From Mangrovivirga cuniculi (GTDB taxonomy: Bacteria > Bacteroidota > Bacteroidia > Cytophagales > Cyclobacteriaceae), in assembly GCF_005166025.1 (NCBI RefSeq), contig NZ_CP028923.1, forward strand, positions 4,032,001 to 4,096,000: DNA of 64,000 bases. The letters run 5' to 3'. Below, piece after piece: positions 10,194 to 19,065 of this stretch. The notes beneath the pieces were generated by a model. The model had not been told where the DNA came from and ran no database searches. It was given only the letters and a program-made list of their open reading frames with translations. The translations under genes were made by a program, and so were the position numbers. Numbering within the stretch: the first letter of the stretch is position 1; the number at the start of each line of letters is the position of its first letter.

Positions 10194-11777
10194 ATGAACC
10201 AATATATTTTTACAAGACGATTAGCAATTATAGCATTAGCTATAATAGGCTTTACTGTCGAAGCTCAGGTGGTTGATGATATGTATTTCACACCTGCGGA
10301 CAGGCAAGAAAAAGCAAAAAAATCTGAGAATAAAAACGTTGAGGCTAAGAACAACCAGAAAGCCAGCCCGGATTATGCAATTTTGCAAAACGGGACAACT
10401 GATCAATCATCAACTACTCAGATTAACCCGGATTATTTGGGTAGATATACAAATGAGGTAGTTAGTAATGCCGACACAGACGAGCCGGAATATTACAGAA
10501 ACACTGAAAACAACCTCAATGTAAATTCTTATAATACCCAGGGTCAAAATACGCAGTATAATGATGCGAATGGAAGAAATCAGGAAGTTTTACGAGATGG
10601 TTCCAGAACAATAATTGTAAATAATTATATTCCGACCACCTACGCAAACATGGGTTATCGCTATAACAATGCTTTTTATGATCCATGGTATGATCCGTTT
10701 TGGTACGGAAGAACAGGATGGAATTTCAATATGTCAATTGGAATAGGATTCGGATGGGGCTGGAACAACTGGTCTCGACCATGGGGATGGGGTAACCCGT
10801 ATTATGGTTACGGAGGTTTTTACGATCCTTGGTATGGTGGATACGGTGGATGGAACCGCCCAACCTGGGGATGGGGATACGGCAATAGCTGGTATGCTTA
10901 TAATAGCGGATTTAACAATGGATACTGGTGTGGATATAATGCTGGTCTTTCAAATAATTACTATAACTACAATAATGGAGATTATTATATAGGAAATAGT
11001 CGAGTAGTAGGAACCAGACCTGGAGGATCATCCTCATCAAATGATAGTTATATCTTAAGTCAAAGAAGAACAACTACATCTAGTAGTCGTGATAGAGTGG
11101 ATAGAAAACCAAATGGAAGATCATCTGCTAATTCAAGGACTGCGAATGCACGTTCTACACGAGCACGAGCTACCAGAGATAACAGACTTGCTTCGTATGA
11201 CAGAGATTCGTATAGCTCAAGAAATACGTCAAACAGGTCTTCATACACTGCAGGCAGAACTACACTTGCTTCGTCAAGCGATAGGTCTTCTGCAAGAACA
11301 AGAGATTACTATAGCAGATCAAACACAAGATCAAGCTATACTCAAAACTCAAGAAATTATAACTCTGAAAGAAGTAGAAATTATAACTCTGACAGGTCTG
11401 TGAACAGATCTACTAATAGTGATTACAGAACAAGAACTTATCAGAGATCTAATTCAAATAATTACAACAGAAGTAACAGAACTACTCCTTCTAGAAATTA
11501 CAATAGAAGTGGAAATTCTAACAGAAACTATCAGAGGTCTACTCCTTCTAGAAACTACAATAGAAGTGGTGGAGGGTCATCCAGAAGCTACAACAGAAGT
11601 GGTGGATCATCCAGAAGTAGTGGAGGATCATCTTACCGAAGCTCTGGATCTTCAAGAAGTAGTGGAGGATCATCATACCGAAGCTCATCTTCTAGCAGAA
11701 GTTCTTCATCGAGCAGGGGTTCATCTTCTGGCAGAAGTTCATCAAGAAGTAGCAGAGGTGGCGGAAGAGGAAATTAA
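10194..11777 (+). CDS. Secreted low-complexity protein: W/G/Y-rich middle, Arg/Ser-rich tail
   Basis: The ATG at 10194 follows a good Shine-Dalgarno stretch (AGAAGGGG, spacer 6), so it is preferred over the TTG at 10143; the protein has 527 residues. A signal peptide ends near EAQ. Residues about 25-165 are polar. About 165-280 are extremely rich in Trp, Gly, Tyr and Asn, with repeats of WGWG and YGG type. The C-terminal half is almost only Arg, Ser, Asn, Tyr and Gly, with tandem units such as NYNRSG and SSYRSSG. No enzyme domain is visible. It precedes an OmpP1/FadL-type porin gene, so an envelope or extracellular structural role is a reasonable guess only. Confidence 0.8.
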   Translation: MNQYIFTRRLAIIALAIIGFTVEAQVVDDMYFTPADRQEKAKKSENKNVEAKNNQKASPDYAILQNGTTDQSSTTQINPDYLGRYTNEVVSNADTDEPEYYRNTENNLNVNSYNTQGQNTQYNDANGRNQEVLRDGSRTIIVNNYIPTTYANMGYRYNNAFYDPWYDPFWYGRTGWNFNMSIGIGFGWGWNNWSRPWGWGNPYYGYGGFYDPWYGGYGGWNRPTWGWGYGNSWYAYNSGFNNGYWCGYNAGLSNNYYNYNNGDYYIGNSRVVGTRPGGSSSSNDSYILSQRRTTTSSSRDRVDRKPNGRSSANSRTANARSTRARATRDNRLASYDRDSYSSRNTSNRSSYTAGRTTLASSSDRSSARTRDYYSRSNTRSSYTQNSRNYNSERSRNYNSDRSVNRSTNSDYRTRTYQRSNSNNYNRSNRTTPSRNYNRSGNSNRNYQRSTPSRNYNRSGGGSSRSYNRSGGSSRSSGGSSYRSSGSSRSSGGSSYRSSSSSRSSSSSRGSSSGRSSSRSSRGGGRGN

Positions 11778-11801
11778 TTGATCAACCCCTGAATTGATTT
11801 T

Positions 11802-11854
11802 AAAAAAAGGTGCTTTACATAATGTCTGACATTAGATAGAGCACCTTTTATTTT
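11802..11854 (+). terminator. Terminator after the Arg/Ser-rich protein gene
   Basis: An outer stem of A-run plus GGTGC pairs with GCACC plus T-run, and an inner AATGTC/GACATT hairpin adds stability. It separates the gene from the downstream porin gene. Confidence 0.6.
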
Positions 11855-11887
11855 ATAAACTGATCAACTAACTATTCTATATTCAAT

Positions 11888-13411
11888 ATGATTTCTTTAA
11901 ACAAATTATATCTAACCCTACTTTTTTTAATATTCAGCATTCCCCTTTCAGCACAAACCTATGTTGAAATTGTTGAGAAAGCTGCAAATACAGAAATTAG
12001 TGGAACAGCAAGAATGCAGGCTTTGGGAGGAGCACAAGTTTCTCTGGGAGGTGATATAAGTAGTATTTATTCAAATCCTGCAGGACTTGGATTTTTCAAT
12101 CAAAGTAATTTTGGCCTAACAGGAGGTTTTAACTTTCTTAATTCAAAGGCGAATTTTTACGGTAACGATACTGAGGATAGTGATTTCAGATTTAATACCC
12201 CTACCCTTGGAGCTGTCTTCCAAAATGATGGAAAAAGTAATAGTATTATAAAATCACAAGGGTTTGGATTATCTGTTACAAGTACTGCCATATACGACCA
12301 GACTGAATATTTCACTGCATCAAATCCTCAAACAGATTTTAGCGGTGATTTTTATGATTATATATACAGCATTTATGATCAAAATTCCTTTAGTCCTGAA
12401 TTTCAAAACACACTACCAGAACTAGCTTATAATGCGTATCTGGTCGATGAAGATAATCTCGGACTGTATTATATAGAGGGTACTTATTATCCTTCACTTC
12501 CCGCATCTATAACCTATTCATCTGATACCAGAGGACAAAACAGTAGTTTTAATCTTGCCTATGGAATAAATATCAATGATAGAGTTTACCTGGGTGCAGG
12601 ATTGAACTTTAACTTTTACAGCTTCACAACAGAAACATTTTATACTGAAACAAGGAGTGAAGATGCCCTGGCTACATTAAACTATAATCAATTCATCGAT
12701 GTTAATGGAGGGGGAATTAGCGGGACCTTCGGTATTATTGCCCGTCCGGTAAATAATATGACTGTTGGTCTTTCATACCAGACAAGAACTTCATACAGAA
12801 TGAATGATTATGCTGAAATTCTCGTTCAGGGAATTTTTAATAATTATGAATATGATACCGGGGAGGAAACGATAATCTTAAACAATGAAACAGCTATACA
12901 GGCTTACGAATCAGAATATAGATTTTCTACTCCGGGGAAATTAAGGGTTGGTGCTACATATTTATTTGGCAAAAAGGGATTTATTACTGCGGACGTTGAA
13001 CATATTAATTACGCTGGTATGAGTCTACGCAGTGGGTCGAATATAGACTTTAGTGATGACAACAATTTCATAGAAAACAACTATGAGTCTGTATGGAACT
13101 TTCGAACCGGAATTGAATACCGTCTTTCAAAAGCTTTCTATTTAAGAGGTGGTTATGCCAATTATGCCAGCCCAATGGAAAATGATGAAAATACAGGCGC
13201 AACAAGTATTTATAGCGGAGGATTAGGATACAGGAGTAGTAAAGGCTTTTATATAGACCTTACCTATCAAAATAAATCTCAAACAGGCGTGAATAGGTCT
13301 CCATTCACAATAGCAGAACCATATGCTACTGACCTTGACAGAAATGCTCCTACAGCTACTATTGACCGATCCACATCTTCAATATTGGTAACCATGGGTA
13401 AGGCATTCTAA
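11888..13411 (+). CDS. OmpP1/FadL/TodX-family outer membrane transport protein
   Basis: The 507-residue protein has a signal peptide ending near SAQ. The N-terminal signature is that of FadL-like barrels: SGTARMQALGGA followed by SSIYSNPAGLGFF. The rest alternates aromatic and polar residues like a 14-strand beta barrel and ends in a phenylalanine, the usual outer-membrane C-terminus. FadL relatives carry hydrophobic small molecules across the outer membrane. In Bacteroidota this subgroup is often labelled 'hemin receptor' without proof, and the substrate cannot be told here. It has its own leader after a terminator. Confidence 0.85.
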   Translation: MISLNKLYLTLLFLIFSIPLSAQTYVEIVEKAANTEISGTARMQALGGAQVSLGGDISSIYSNPAGLGFFNQSNFGLTGGFNFLNSKANFYGNDTEDSDFRFNTPTLGAVFQNDGKSNSIIKSQGFGLSVTSTAIYDQTEYFTASNPQTDFSGDFYDYIYSIYDQNSFSPEFQNTLPELAYNAYLVDEDNLGLYYIEGTYYPSLPASITYSSDTRGQNSSFNLAYGININDRVYLGAGLNFNFYSFTTETFYTETRSEDALATLNYNQFIDVNGGGISGTFGIIARPVNNMTVGLSYQTRTSYRMNDYAEILVQGIFNNYEYDTGEETIILNNETAIQAYESEYRFSTPGKLRVGATYLFGKKGFITADVEHINYAGMSLRSGSNIDFSDDNNFIENNYESVWNFRTGIEYRLSKAFYLRGGYANYASPMENDENTGATSIYSGGLGYRSSKGFYIDLTYQNKSQTGVNRSPFTIAEPYATDLDRNAPTATIDRSTSSILVTMGKAF

Positions 13412-13429
13412 AAATTTAGTTTAGTATAA

Positions 13430-13463
13430 AAAGGAGCAGTGAATAATTACTGCTCCTTTTTTT
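13430..13463. terminator. Bidirectional terminator between convergent genes
   Basis: GGAGCAGT pairs with ACTGCTCC around an 8-base loop. An A-run lies on the left and a 7-T run on the right, so it serves the porin gene and the amidase gene. Confidence 0.85.
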
Positions 13464-13464
13464 A

Positions 13465-14799
13465 TTACTGATTTTTAGATTGATCAGCCTCTTTATATTT
13501 GAGATAATTTTCTATTGCCAGAAAATATGACCTGGCAACTTCTTTTAGCCTTTCGTTCTTTAACAATTGCTCATAAGTTAAGCCTGATCTGGTCAGCTTT
13601 TTAATTTCATCTATATTATCCTGATATAAGCTTTCACCATACACCACTGCTCCTTTTACAGCGCGGGTTAGATATAAATTTCTGTGGTAAACTCCTTCCT
13701 CCCCTGAATAAATATTAACATACTCAATATGACGCAGACTATTATCTTCCGGCAAAGCTGGTACTCCCAATGTCTCTTCATGGTCATTTATATAAGCACT
13801 TGCCAATTCTTCACTGCGATCTATATCATCACTCAATAATAATCTTAAGAAATCGATTCGCTGATCGACTTTTTTTAATTCATTCTGAAGAAAACTTCCA
13901 GGAATAAAAGCCATGGCATAATTTTCTTTTGTAGGAGTAGTAAATCCTTTCTTATCACGTGGATTATCTTCCTTCGCATTATAGTGAATTACCACGGTAA
14001 GATCTGCTTTGTAATTATTTATCACGTCAGCACGACCAGTAAAATCAAGGTATTTATATAATTTAAAAAAAGCATTTTTTGGTCCCGGATCAGCTTTCAG
14101 ACTTTTACACATGCTTTCAGGTAGTTCATCATTACCACAGATTTCATCTCTTACCCTAATAAAATCCTCTTTATACCATTTATCAAAGCTTTTCCCAACA
14201 GCTGACTCACCCTGAACTCTGGTCAACTTCACGCTTGCCAGTTCATTTTCCAGCATTTCTCTTAAAATTTCAGCAGTTGCATAGGTAAGTTGGGCTTCAT
14301 AAAAGAATAAATCCTTTCTTTGACCTATCTCATTTCCTTTTATTTTTAGAAACTTAGCTTCTTGTTTTGCTTCCCTTTCATTACCGGCAAAGTGTCCCGG
14401 GTCAATGGCTACGCGCAGACCTGCAAACCGCGTTGGTCTGTCTAAGGAAAACTCATCGTATTTTTCGGCAATGGATTTTGGAAAAGCTGAAGTCCCTTTT
14501 CTTTGATAAAAATCAATAGCTTCTTCTCTCGAAGCATTATAGATAATCTTTAGAAAGAGGGGTATTTCAGTGTAATACAATCTAAATTCAGGAGGTCTTC
14601 CTGTTCTTTTATCAGATGGGTGTTCAAAAACCTCTAAATAATTTTCTTCAAAATTGAAATGATTTTTAAGGCTTTCATGTTTGATCAGTTTGGGGAGATG
14701 CCTCTCAATTCTCTTCTTATATAATTCAACATCAACATCCTGGGCAGTTCCATTAACAGTAAACAGAAACACAGTGAGTAATAGTGCAAAAAACCTCAT
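13465..14799 (-). CDS. Amidase_3-like N-acetylmuramoyl-L-alanine amidase, secreted
   Basis: The start is taken at the ATG at 14799 (444 residues), which opens directly with a signal peptide MRFFALLL...GTAQ; an upstream TTG at 14823 is in frame. The zinc-ligand motifs of the Amidase_3 fold are visible: AIDPGHFAG near residue 136, a glutamate in the following helix region, and VVIHYNA near residue 270. A candidate catalytic glutamate lies late in VVYGES. These enzymes cut the amide bond between MurNAc and the stem peptide in the periplasm. The domain is larger than usual through insertions and the motifs are divergent, so the exact substrate is uncertain. It follows aroK in the same direction. 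Confidence 0.7.
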   Translation of the reverse strand: MRFFALLLTVFLFTVNGTAQDVDVELYKKRIERHLPKLIKHESLKNHFNFEENYLEVFEHPSDKRTGRPPEFRLYYTEIPLFLKIIYNASREEAIDFYQRKGTSAFPKSIAEKYDEFSLDRPTRFAGLRVAIDPGHFAGNEREAKQEAKFLKIKGNEIGQRKDLFFYEAQLTYATAEILREMLENELASVKLTRVQGESAVGKSFDKWYKEDFIRVRDEICGNDELPESMCKSLKADPGPKNAFFKLYKYLDFTGRADVINNYKADLTVVIHYNAKEDNPRDKKGFTTPTKENYAMAFIPGSFLQNELKKVDQRIDFLRLLLSDDIDRSEELASAYINDHEETLGVPALPEDNSLRHIEYVNIYSGEEGVYHRNLYLTRAVKGAVVYGESLYQDNIDEIKKLTRSGLTYEQLLKNERLKEVARSYFLAIENYLKYKEADQSKNQ

Positions 14800-14859
14800 A
14801 GTGAGTAAATTTTGATTTGACAAGTAGAATATTTTTTAAAAATATATCAGAATATAAAA

Positions 14860-15390
14860 TTATTGTCTGATTTCTGAAAGAATTAAATCAGCAATTTCTA
14901 TTTCAGTTAATCTTCCGGTATCCACAATTAAATGTGCATTTTCATAATATGAACTTCGGTCTCTTAAAAGAGCTTTATATTTAGATTCTATATCAACTGC
15001 ATTAAAAAGTGGTCGGTTATCCTTTTCAGTCAAATTGCTTTCTATTCTTTTAACCAAAACATCAATATCTGTTTTGAGGTATACCAACAAACCAGTGCTT
15101 TTCAGAAGCCTTATATTATCATTATAACAAGGAGTTCCACCACCGGTTGATATTACAGTCCCGGTTACAAATTTATCTGAAAGTATTTCCAAAGCATGTG
15201 TTTCCAGGTCCCGGAAGTAGTTTTCACCTTTTACTGCAAATATTTCTTTTATCGAGGTTTTCTCATTTTTCTCGATCCATTCATCAAGATCGATAAAATC
15301 ACAATCAAGTTTGCTGCTTAATACTTTACCTACAGATGATTTACCTGAACCAGGCAATCCTATCAGATAAATCAGGCGTGAAAACTCCAT
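14860..15390 (-). CDS. aroK: Shikimate kinase
   Basis: AroK phosphorylates shikimate at the 3-OH with ATP in the chorismate pathway. The 176-residue length is typical. Motifs are complete: Walker A GLPGSGKSS at residues 11-19, DLDEWIE for shikimate binding, FRDLE, STGGG, and the lid arginine region NRPLF. The gene sits 6 bp from the oppB-type gene upstream and 60 bp from the amidase gene downstream, so it is probably inside a mixed minus-strand transcript. No other aro gene is in the window. Confidence 0.95.
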   Translation of the reverse strand: MEFSRLIYLIGLPGSGKSSVGKVLSSKLDCDFIDLDEWIEKNEKTSIKEIFAVKGENYFRDLETHALEILSDKFVTGTVISTGGGTPCYNDNIRLLKSTGLLVYLKTDIDVLVKRIESNLTEKDNRPLFNAVDIESKYKALLRDRSSYYENAHLIVDTGRLTEIEIADLILSEIRQ

Positions 15391-15396
15391 AAATTT

Positions 15397-16452
15397 TTAG
15401 CTTATTCTTACCCTAGGATCTATTAAGGCATATAATGCATCCACCAGAATATTTACAAAAACGAAGATCAATGCAATTATCAAAACCGCCCCCATTACTA
15501 CAGGGAAATCGAGACTTTCTACAGCTTTAATGGTGACGTAACCAAAACCTTTCCAGTCGAATACCAGCTCGACAAAGAAAGCACCGGCCATTAAGGAAGC
15601 CAACCAACCTGAAACTGCTGTAATCACAGGGTTTAAAGCATTTTTTAAGGCATGTTTTATAAGTACCTTCTTATAAGGCAATCCTTTTGAATATGCAGTT
15701 CTAATATAATCCTGCTTTAAGACATCAAGCATACTACTTCTAGTAAGCTGCATTATAATAGCAAGAGGCCTGATCCCAAGTGTAAATGCAGGGAGTACAA
15801 GATTTTTTAAATTTAGTGTTTTTCCTCCGAAAGGACTGTAGTCATATAGTTGTCCTGTTAGCCCTAAACCAGTCCAGTCAGCCAGGTAATAACCGAAAAT
15901 CATCGATATAATTATTGCTGCCACGAAAGATGGCAGGGAAATACCAAGAACAGAGCCCGCTACCAGAAAATTATCCAGAAACTTATGCTGATTGACTGCT
16001 GAGATGACGCCTATAGCTATTCCAAAAATCGTAGCAAAGGCCATTGCTGCCAGTGCAAGCCAAATAGTTGGTTCGAGATTTTCCATTAGAAGCTCTCCTA
16101 CCCTTTTATTGGTTTGGAATGATCGTCGTAAATACGGAGCTTTCAATACTAAAACATCGTCCCCGAGGTTTATCAATTCGGTATACTCGTATTTATCCTG
16201 ATTTTGAGGAGTGTCTTCATGGATAGAAATTGGAGAAAGATCTTTTAGATAAAGATAAAACTGAACAGGTAATGGTTTATCAAGACCAAATTCTTTATTA
16301 ATCGCTTCAATGGTAGTTATATCAGATCGCTTTCCAGCAACCATTCTCGCAGGGTCTCCTGGTAAGAGATGAAAAAGGAAAAACACAATTACTGTCACCC
16401 CCATCATAACCAGCAAGCCGTATCCTAATCTTCTACCTATGAACTTAAGCAT
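15397..16452 (-). CDS. ABC transporter permease, DppB/OppB family
   Basis: The 351-residue protein has one N-terminal membrane helix with the family block FHLLPGDPAR, a periplasmic loop of about 100 residues, and five further helices. The cytoplasmic coupling (EAA-type) loop reads AYSKGLPYKKVLIKHALKNAL. It belongs to the binding-protein-dependent inner-membrane permeases for peptides or nickel. Its partner permease (DppC type), ATPases and binding protein are not adjacent. This orphan placement next to aroK suggests the remaining subunits are elsewhere. Substrate unknown. Confidence 0.9.
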   Translation of the reverse strand: MLKFIGRRLGYGLLVMMGVTVIVFFLFHLLPGDPARMVAGKRSDITTIEAINKEFGLDKPLPVQFYLYLKDLSPISIHEDTPQNQDKYEYTELINLGDDVLVLKAPYLRRSFQTNKRVGELLMENLEPTIWLALAAMAFATIFGIAIGVISAVNQHKFLDNFLVAGSVLGISLPSFVAAIIISMIFGYYLADWTGLGLTGQLYDYSPFGGKTLNLKNLVLPAFTLGIRPLAIIMQLTRSSMLDVLKQDYIRTAYSKGLPYKKVLIKHALKNALNPVITAVSGWLASLMAGAFFVELVFDWKGFGYVTIKAVESLDFPVVMGAVLIIALIFVFVNILVDALYALIDPRVRIS

Positions 16453-16538
16453 TAAAAAAATTATCTTTGAATGATTATCAGATGGCTAAAATAGTCGAAA
16501 TTAATTCGTTATTAAAGCCAATGTAGTAAAAAACACCT

Positions 16539-17639
16539 CTAATCAATTAAACTATGGATATCCGCAGGAGATGGAGTGTCATTATGATGCCATTTCCCTT
16601 TCACTACACCATTTTGAAGCAGCATTATTCCAGGATTTGACCTGATCATTGCTTTTAAAACGGTGTGATCAGTGAAGTAATATGGAACACCTAATTGTAC
16701 TTCATGCCTGAATTTATCAAATTCACCCGGACCAACTGCAGTTAACACCATTGGTTCTATGCCCGGCTTCAATCCTGAAAGAAGGCTATTTATTTGAGAA
16801 TAAGCTTCTTTATCTGTCTTTTCAAGGCTTTCAATAATGATCAGTAATTTTATACCTTCAAAGGTTCTTTGTGTCGCATCATCTCCAGTTATTGATTCAA
16901 CGCTATAATCTGTAATTTCCGGCTCAGATTCATCTTTATTGATCACCTCATTTGAAACATACTCATACCCTTCGTCCTGAATATATTTTTGAGACTTAAT
17001 CTCTTCTCCGTCTTTAATAAAAGTATATTCAAATATTGGATCCTCCGCCGGTTGCATATTTTCAGAAATACTCTCTCCTACAGCATATGGACGAAAATCG
17101 ATATAGGGCAAATGATTTATTGCATAAATTCCTACAATGGTAAAAATCACAGTAGAAATTATTAAAATCGCATTTGCAGTAAATGACCTGAACATTTTGA
17201 CAAAGTCCTTTCTATTAAAGAACAACCACAAAGACATAATCAGAAGGACAATATCTTTGTAAAAAGATTCCCACGGAGTCAGTGGAATTGCATCTCCAAA
17301 ACACCCGCAATCAGTCACCTTATCAAAATATGCAGAATAGAATGTGAGAAAAGTGAAAAACAGGATCATAGCCAGCAATACCTTAGTGGTAAATTGCATC
17401 TTATAATTGATCAGCAAGGCTATTCCAACCAGGATTTCAAAAATGATAATGATAAAAGCAATTGGCAAGGCTGCCGGTACCAGGTAGATAAAAGGATCGA
17501 AAAAATCCTCGGCAAATACCTGAAAATACTCAGTCATTTTAATCGCAGTTCCCTGAGGATCATTTAGTTTGACCAGGCCTGAAAAAACAAACAGGGCACC
17601 TACGAAAATTCTAAACAGATTATTTATAAAAGTTTTCAT
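16539..17639 (-). CDS. BT_3928-type DoxX/MauE-like membrane protein
   Basis: Four membrane helices of DoxX/MauE type cover about residues 5-150. They include FSGLVKLNDPQGTAIKM and the cysteine pair CGCFGDAIPL, followed by a fifth helix near 160. The rest, about 190 residues, is extracytoplasmic and resembles a thioredoxin-like fold ending in LLQNGVVKGKWH, but it lacks a CxxC. This architecture is the Bacteroidota 'BT_3928 family'. The MauE-like cysteines suggest a part in thiol-disulphide chemistry, which is inference. It lies 13 bp downstream of the DUF1599 gene, as is usual for this family. Confidence 0.85.
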   Translation of the reverse strand: MKTFINNLFRIFVGALFVFSGLVKLNDPQGTAIKMTEYFQVFAEDFFDPFIYLVPAALPIAFIIIIFEILVGIALLINYKMQFTTKVLLAMILFFTFLTFYSAYFDKVTDCGCFGDAIPLTPWESFYKDIVLLIMSLWLFFNRKDFVKMFRSFTANAILIISTVIFTIVGIYAINHLPYIDFRPYAVGESISENMQPAEDPIFEYTFIKDGEEIKSQKYIQDEGYEYVSNEVINKDESEPEITDYSVESITGDDATQRTFEGIKLLIIIESLEKTDKEAYSQINSLLSGLKPGIEPMVLTAVGPGEFDKFRHEVQLGVPYYFTDHTVLKAMIRSNPGIMLLQNGVVKGKWHHNDTPSPADIHSLID

Positions 17640-17652
17640 AAAGAAAAAAATA

Positions 17653-18198
17653 TCATTTTACAAACCCACTTAATATAAGAGCAAAAACTGAATAATTAAG
17701 CATATCCTGGTAATTAGCGGAAACTCCTTCAGACACAAGGGTCTGTCCCTCATTATCTTCAATTTGCTTTACCCTATATACCTTCATTAAAATAATATCG
17801 GTAATTGAAGATACTCTCATATCACGCCAGGCTTCTCCATAATCGTGATTTTTACGCTGAAGCAATTCTAACGTTTCATTTGCATACTTATCGTATAATT
17901 CCATCAGTTCTTCAGCAGGAATCTCTATTCGTTCATCTTTAGCCAATCCCAACTGAACCATAGCTATTATACTATAATTTATTATTGCAACAAATTCATC
18001 TTCAATTGCTTCATTGATTTGCTGCATGCCTTTATCCTGAATCGAACGAATACGATTTATTTTTATATAAATTTGATCAGTAATAGAAGGCATACGCATA
18101 ATTCGCCATGCTGTACCGTAGTCTTTAGCTTTTTTTTCAAAAAGCTCCCGGCAATGAGAAATCACTTGTTGGTATTGATGTATGGTTTTTTCTTCCAA
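17653..18198 (-). CDS. DUF1599 protein (duplicated domain)
   Basis: The 181-residue protein consists of two related halves (about 8-90 and 100-180). Each carries the pattern KAKDYGTAWR / KNHDYGEAWR followed by MR..SITD and a terminal helix. This is the DUF1599 duplicated domain, seen in nucleotide-modification-associated families. The start is a TTG at 18198; no ATG is available near it. It is divergent from folP with 45 bp between the starts, and it precedes the DoxX-type gene. The biochemical function is not established. Confidence 0.85.
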   Translation of the reverse strand: MEEKTIHQYQQVISHCRELFEKKAKDYGTAWRIMRMPSITDQIYIKINRIRSIQDKGMQQINEAIEDEFVAIINYSIIAMVQLGLAKDERIEIPAEELMELYDKYANETLELLQRKNHDYGEAWRDMRVSSITDIILMKVYRVKQIEDNEGQTLVSEGVSANYQDMLNYSVFALILSGFVK

Positions 18199-18209
18199 AA
18201 CTCCGAATT

Positions 18210-18238
18210 TTGTTCAACGGCGAAAGATAATAATTTTA
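18210..18238 (+). promoter_or_regulatory. Putative folP promoter, near-leaderless
   Basis: TTG at 18210-18212 and TAATTTTA at 18231-18238 are 18 bases apart, within the spacing known for Bacteroidota (TTG-N17-23-TAnnTTTG). The folP ATG lies only 6 bases beyond the -7 element. Confidence 0.4.
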
Positions 18239-18243
18239 GAATA

Positions 18244-19065
18244 ATGACACTTAACATAAAGGGAAAACTATTTGAATTATCCTCACCCATAGTGATGGGA
18301 ATAATTAATCTGACTTCAGATTCTTTTTACAAAGACAGCAGGACAGATGAAAGTTCTTTATTGGAAAAGGCTGGAAAAATGATCAGTGAGGGGGCAAAAA
18401 TTCTTGACCTGGGAGCCTATAGCACCCGCCCGGGAGCTCCTGATGTTCCTTTAGATCTGGAAATGCAAAGAATAGAATCTGCCATAAAAATCCTTAAGGC
18501 ACATTATCCGGATACGATTTTATCTATTGACACTTTTCGGAGCGAGGTGGCCAGTCGTTCCCTGAATTTGGGAGCTGATATAATAAATGATGTATCAGGC
18601 GGAGATGCTGATGAAAATATGCATGATGTGATCAAAGAAAAAAATGCTCCATATATCGTTATGCATATGAGAGGAACACCTCAAACAATGAAATCTCTGA
18701 CAGACTATGAAAATGTCACGAGAGAGGTTTGCTATTCACTTGCTGAGAAGGTAAAAAATCTCCGGGAATCGGGAGTTACGGATATCATAATAGACCCCGG
18801 ATTTGGATTTGCAAAAACACTCGAACAAAATTATGAAATGCTCAAAAATTTGGCTTATTTTAAGGAAATTGGAGTTCCTTTACTCGTAGGCGTCTCCAGA
18901 AAATCCATGATACACAAGCCATTAGGAATAAATGCTGACTCGGCTCTAAACGGAACCACGGCAATTAATATGGTAGCATTGGAAAGAGGGGCAAATATCC
19001 TAAGAGTACACGACGTCAAGGAGGCAGTCGAATGCGTTAAACTTTTTAACCTGATAAACACTTGA
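18244..19065 (+). CDS. folP: Dihydropteroate synthase
   Basis: FolP condenses p-aminobenzoate with dihydropterin pyrophosphate in folate synthesis and is the sulfonamide target. The ATG at 18244 gives 273 residues, the family norm; an open frame continues upstream but overlaps the divergent gene and carries no FolP sequence. Signatures are complete: VMGIINLTSDSFY (loop 1), DLGAYSTRPGA (loop 2), DTFRSEVA, NDVSGG, MHMRGTPQTM, DPGFGFAKT, and SRKSMI. The stop overlaps the TTG start of cdaA by four bases, which points to translational coupling. Confidence 0.95.
   Translation: MTLNIKGKLFELSSPIVMGIINLTSDSFYKDSRTDESSLLEKAGKMISEGAKILDLGAYSTRPGAPDVPLDLEMQRIESAIKILKAHYPDTILSIDTFRSEVASRSLNLGADIINDVSGGDADENMHDVIKEKNAPYIVMHMRGTPQTMKSLTDYENVTREVCYSLAEKVKNLRESGVTDIIIDPGFGFAKTLEQNYEMLKNLAYFKEIGVPLLVGVSRKSMIHKPLGINADSALNGTTAINMVALERGANILRVHDVKEAVECVKLFNLINT

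Noticed and set aside
11060-11781. Several long alternative frames (both strands) over the Arg/Ser-rich gene
   Set aside because: Low-complexity repeats keep other frames free of stops; their products are repetitive Leu/Ile/Glu strings without start signals.
18019-18243. Long N-terminal extension of FolP
   Set aside because: It is antisense to the DUF1599 gene and has no FolP similarity; the ATG at 18244 matches family length.
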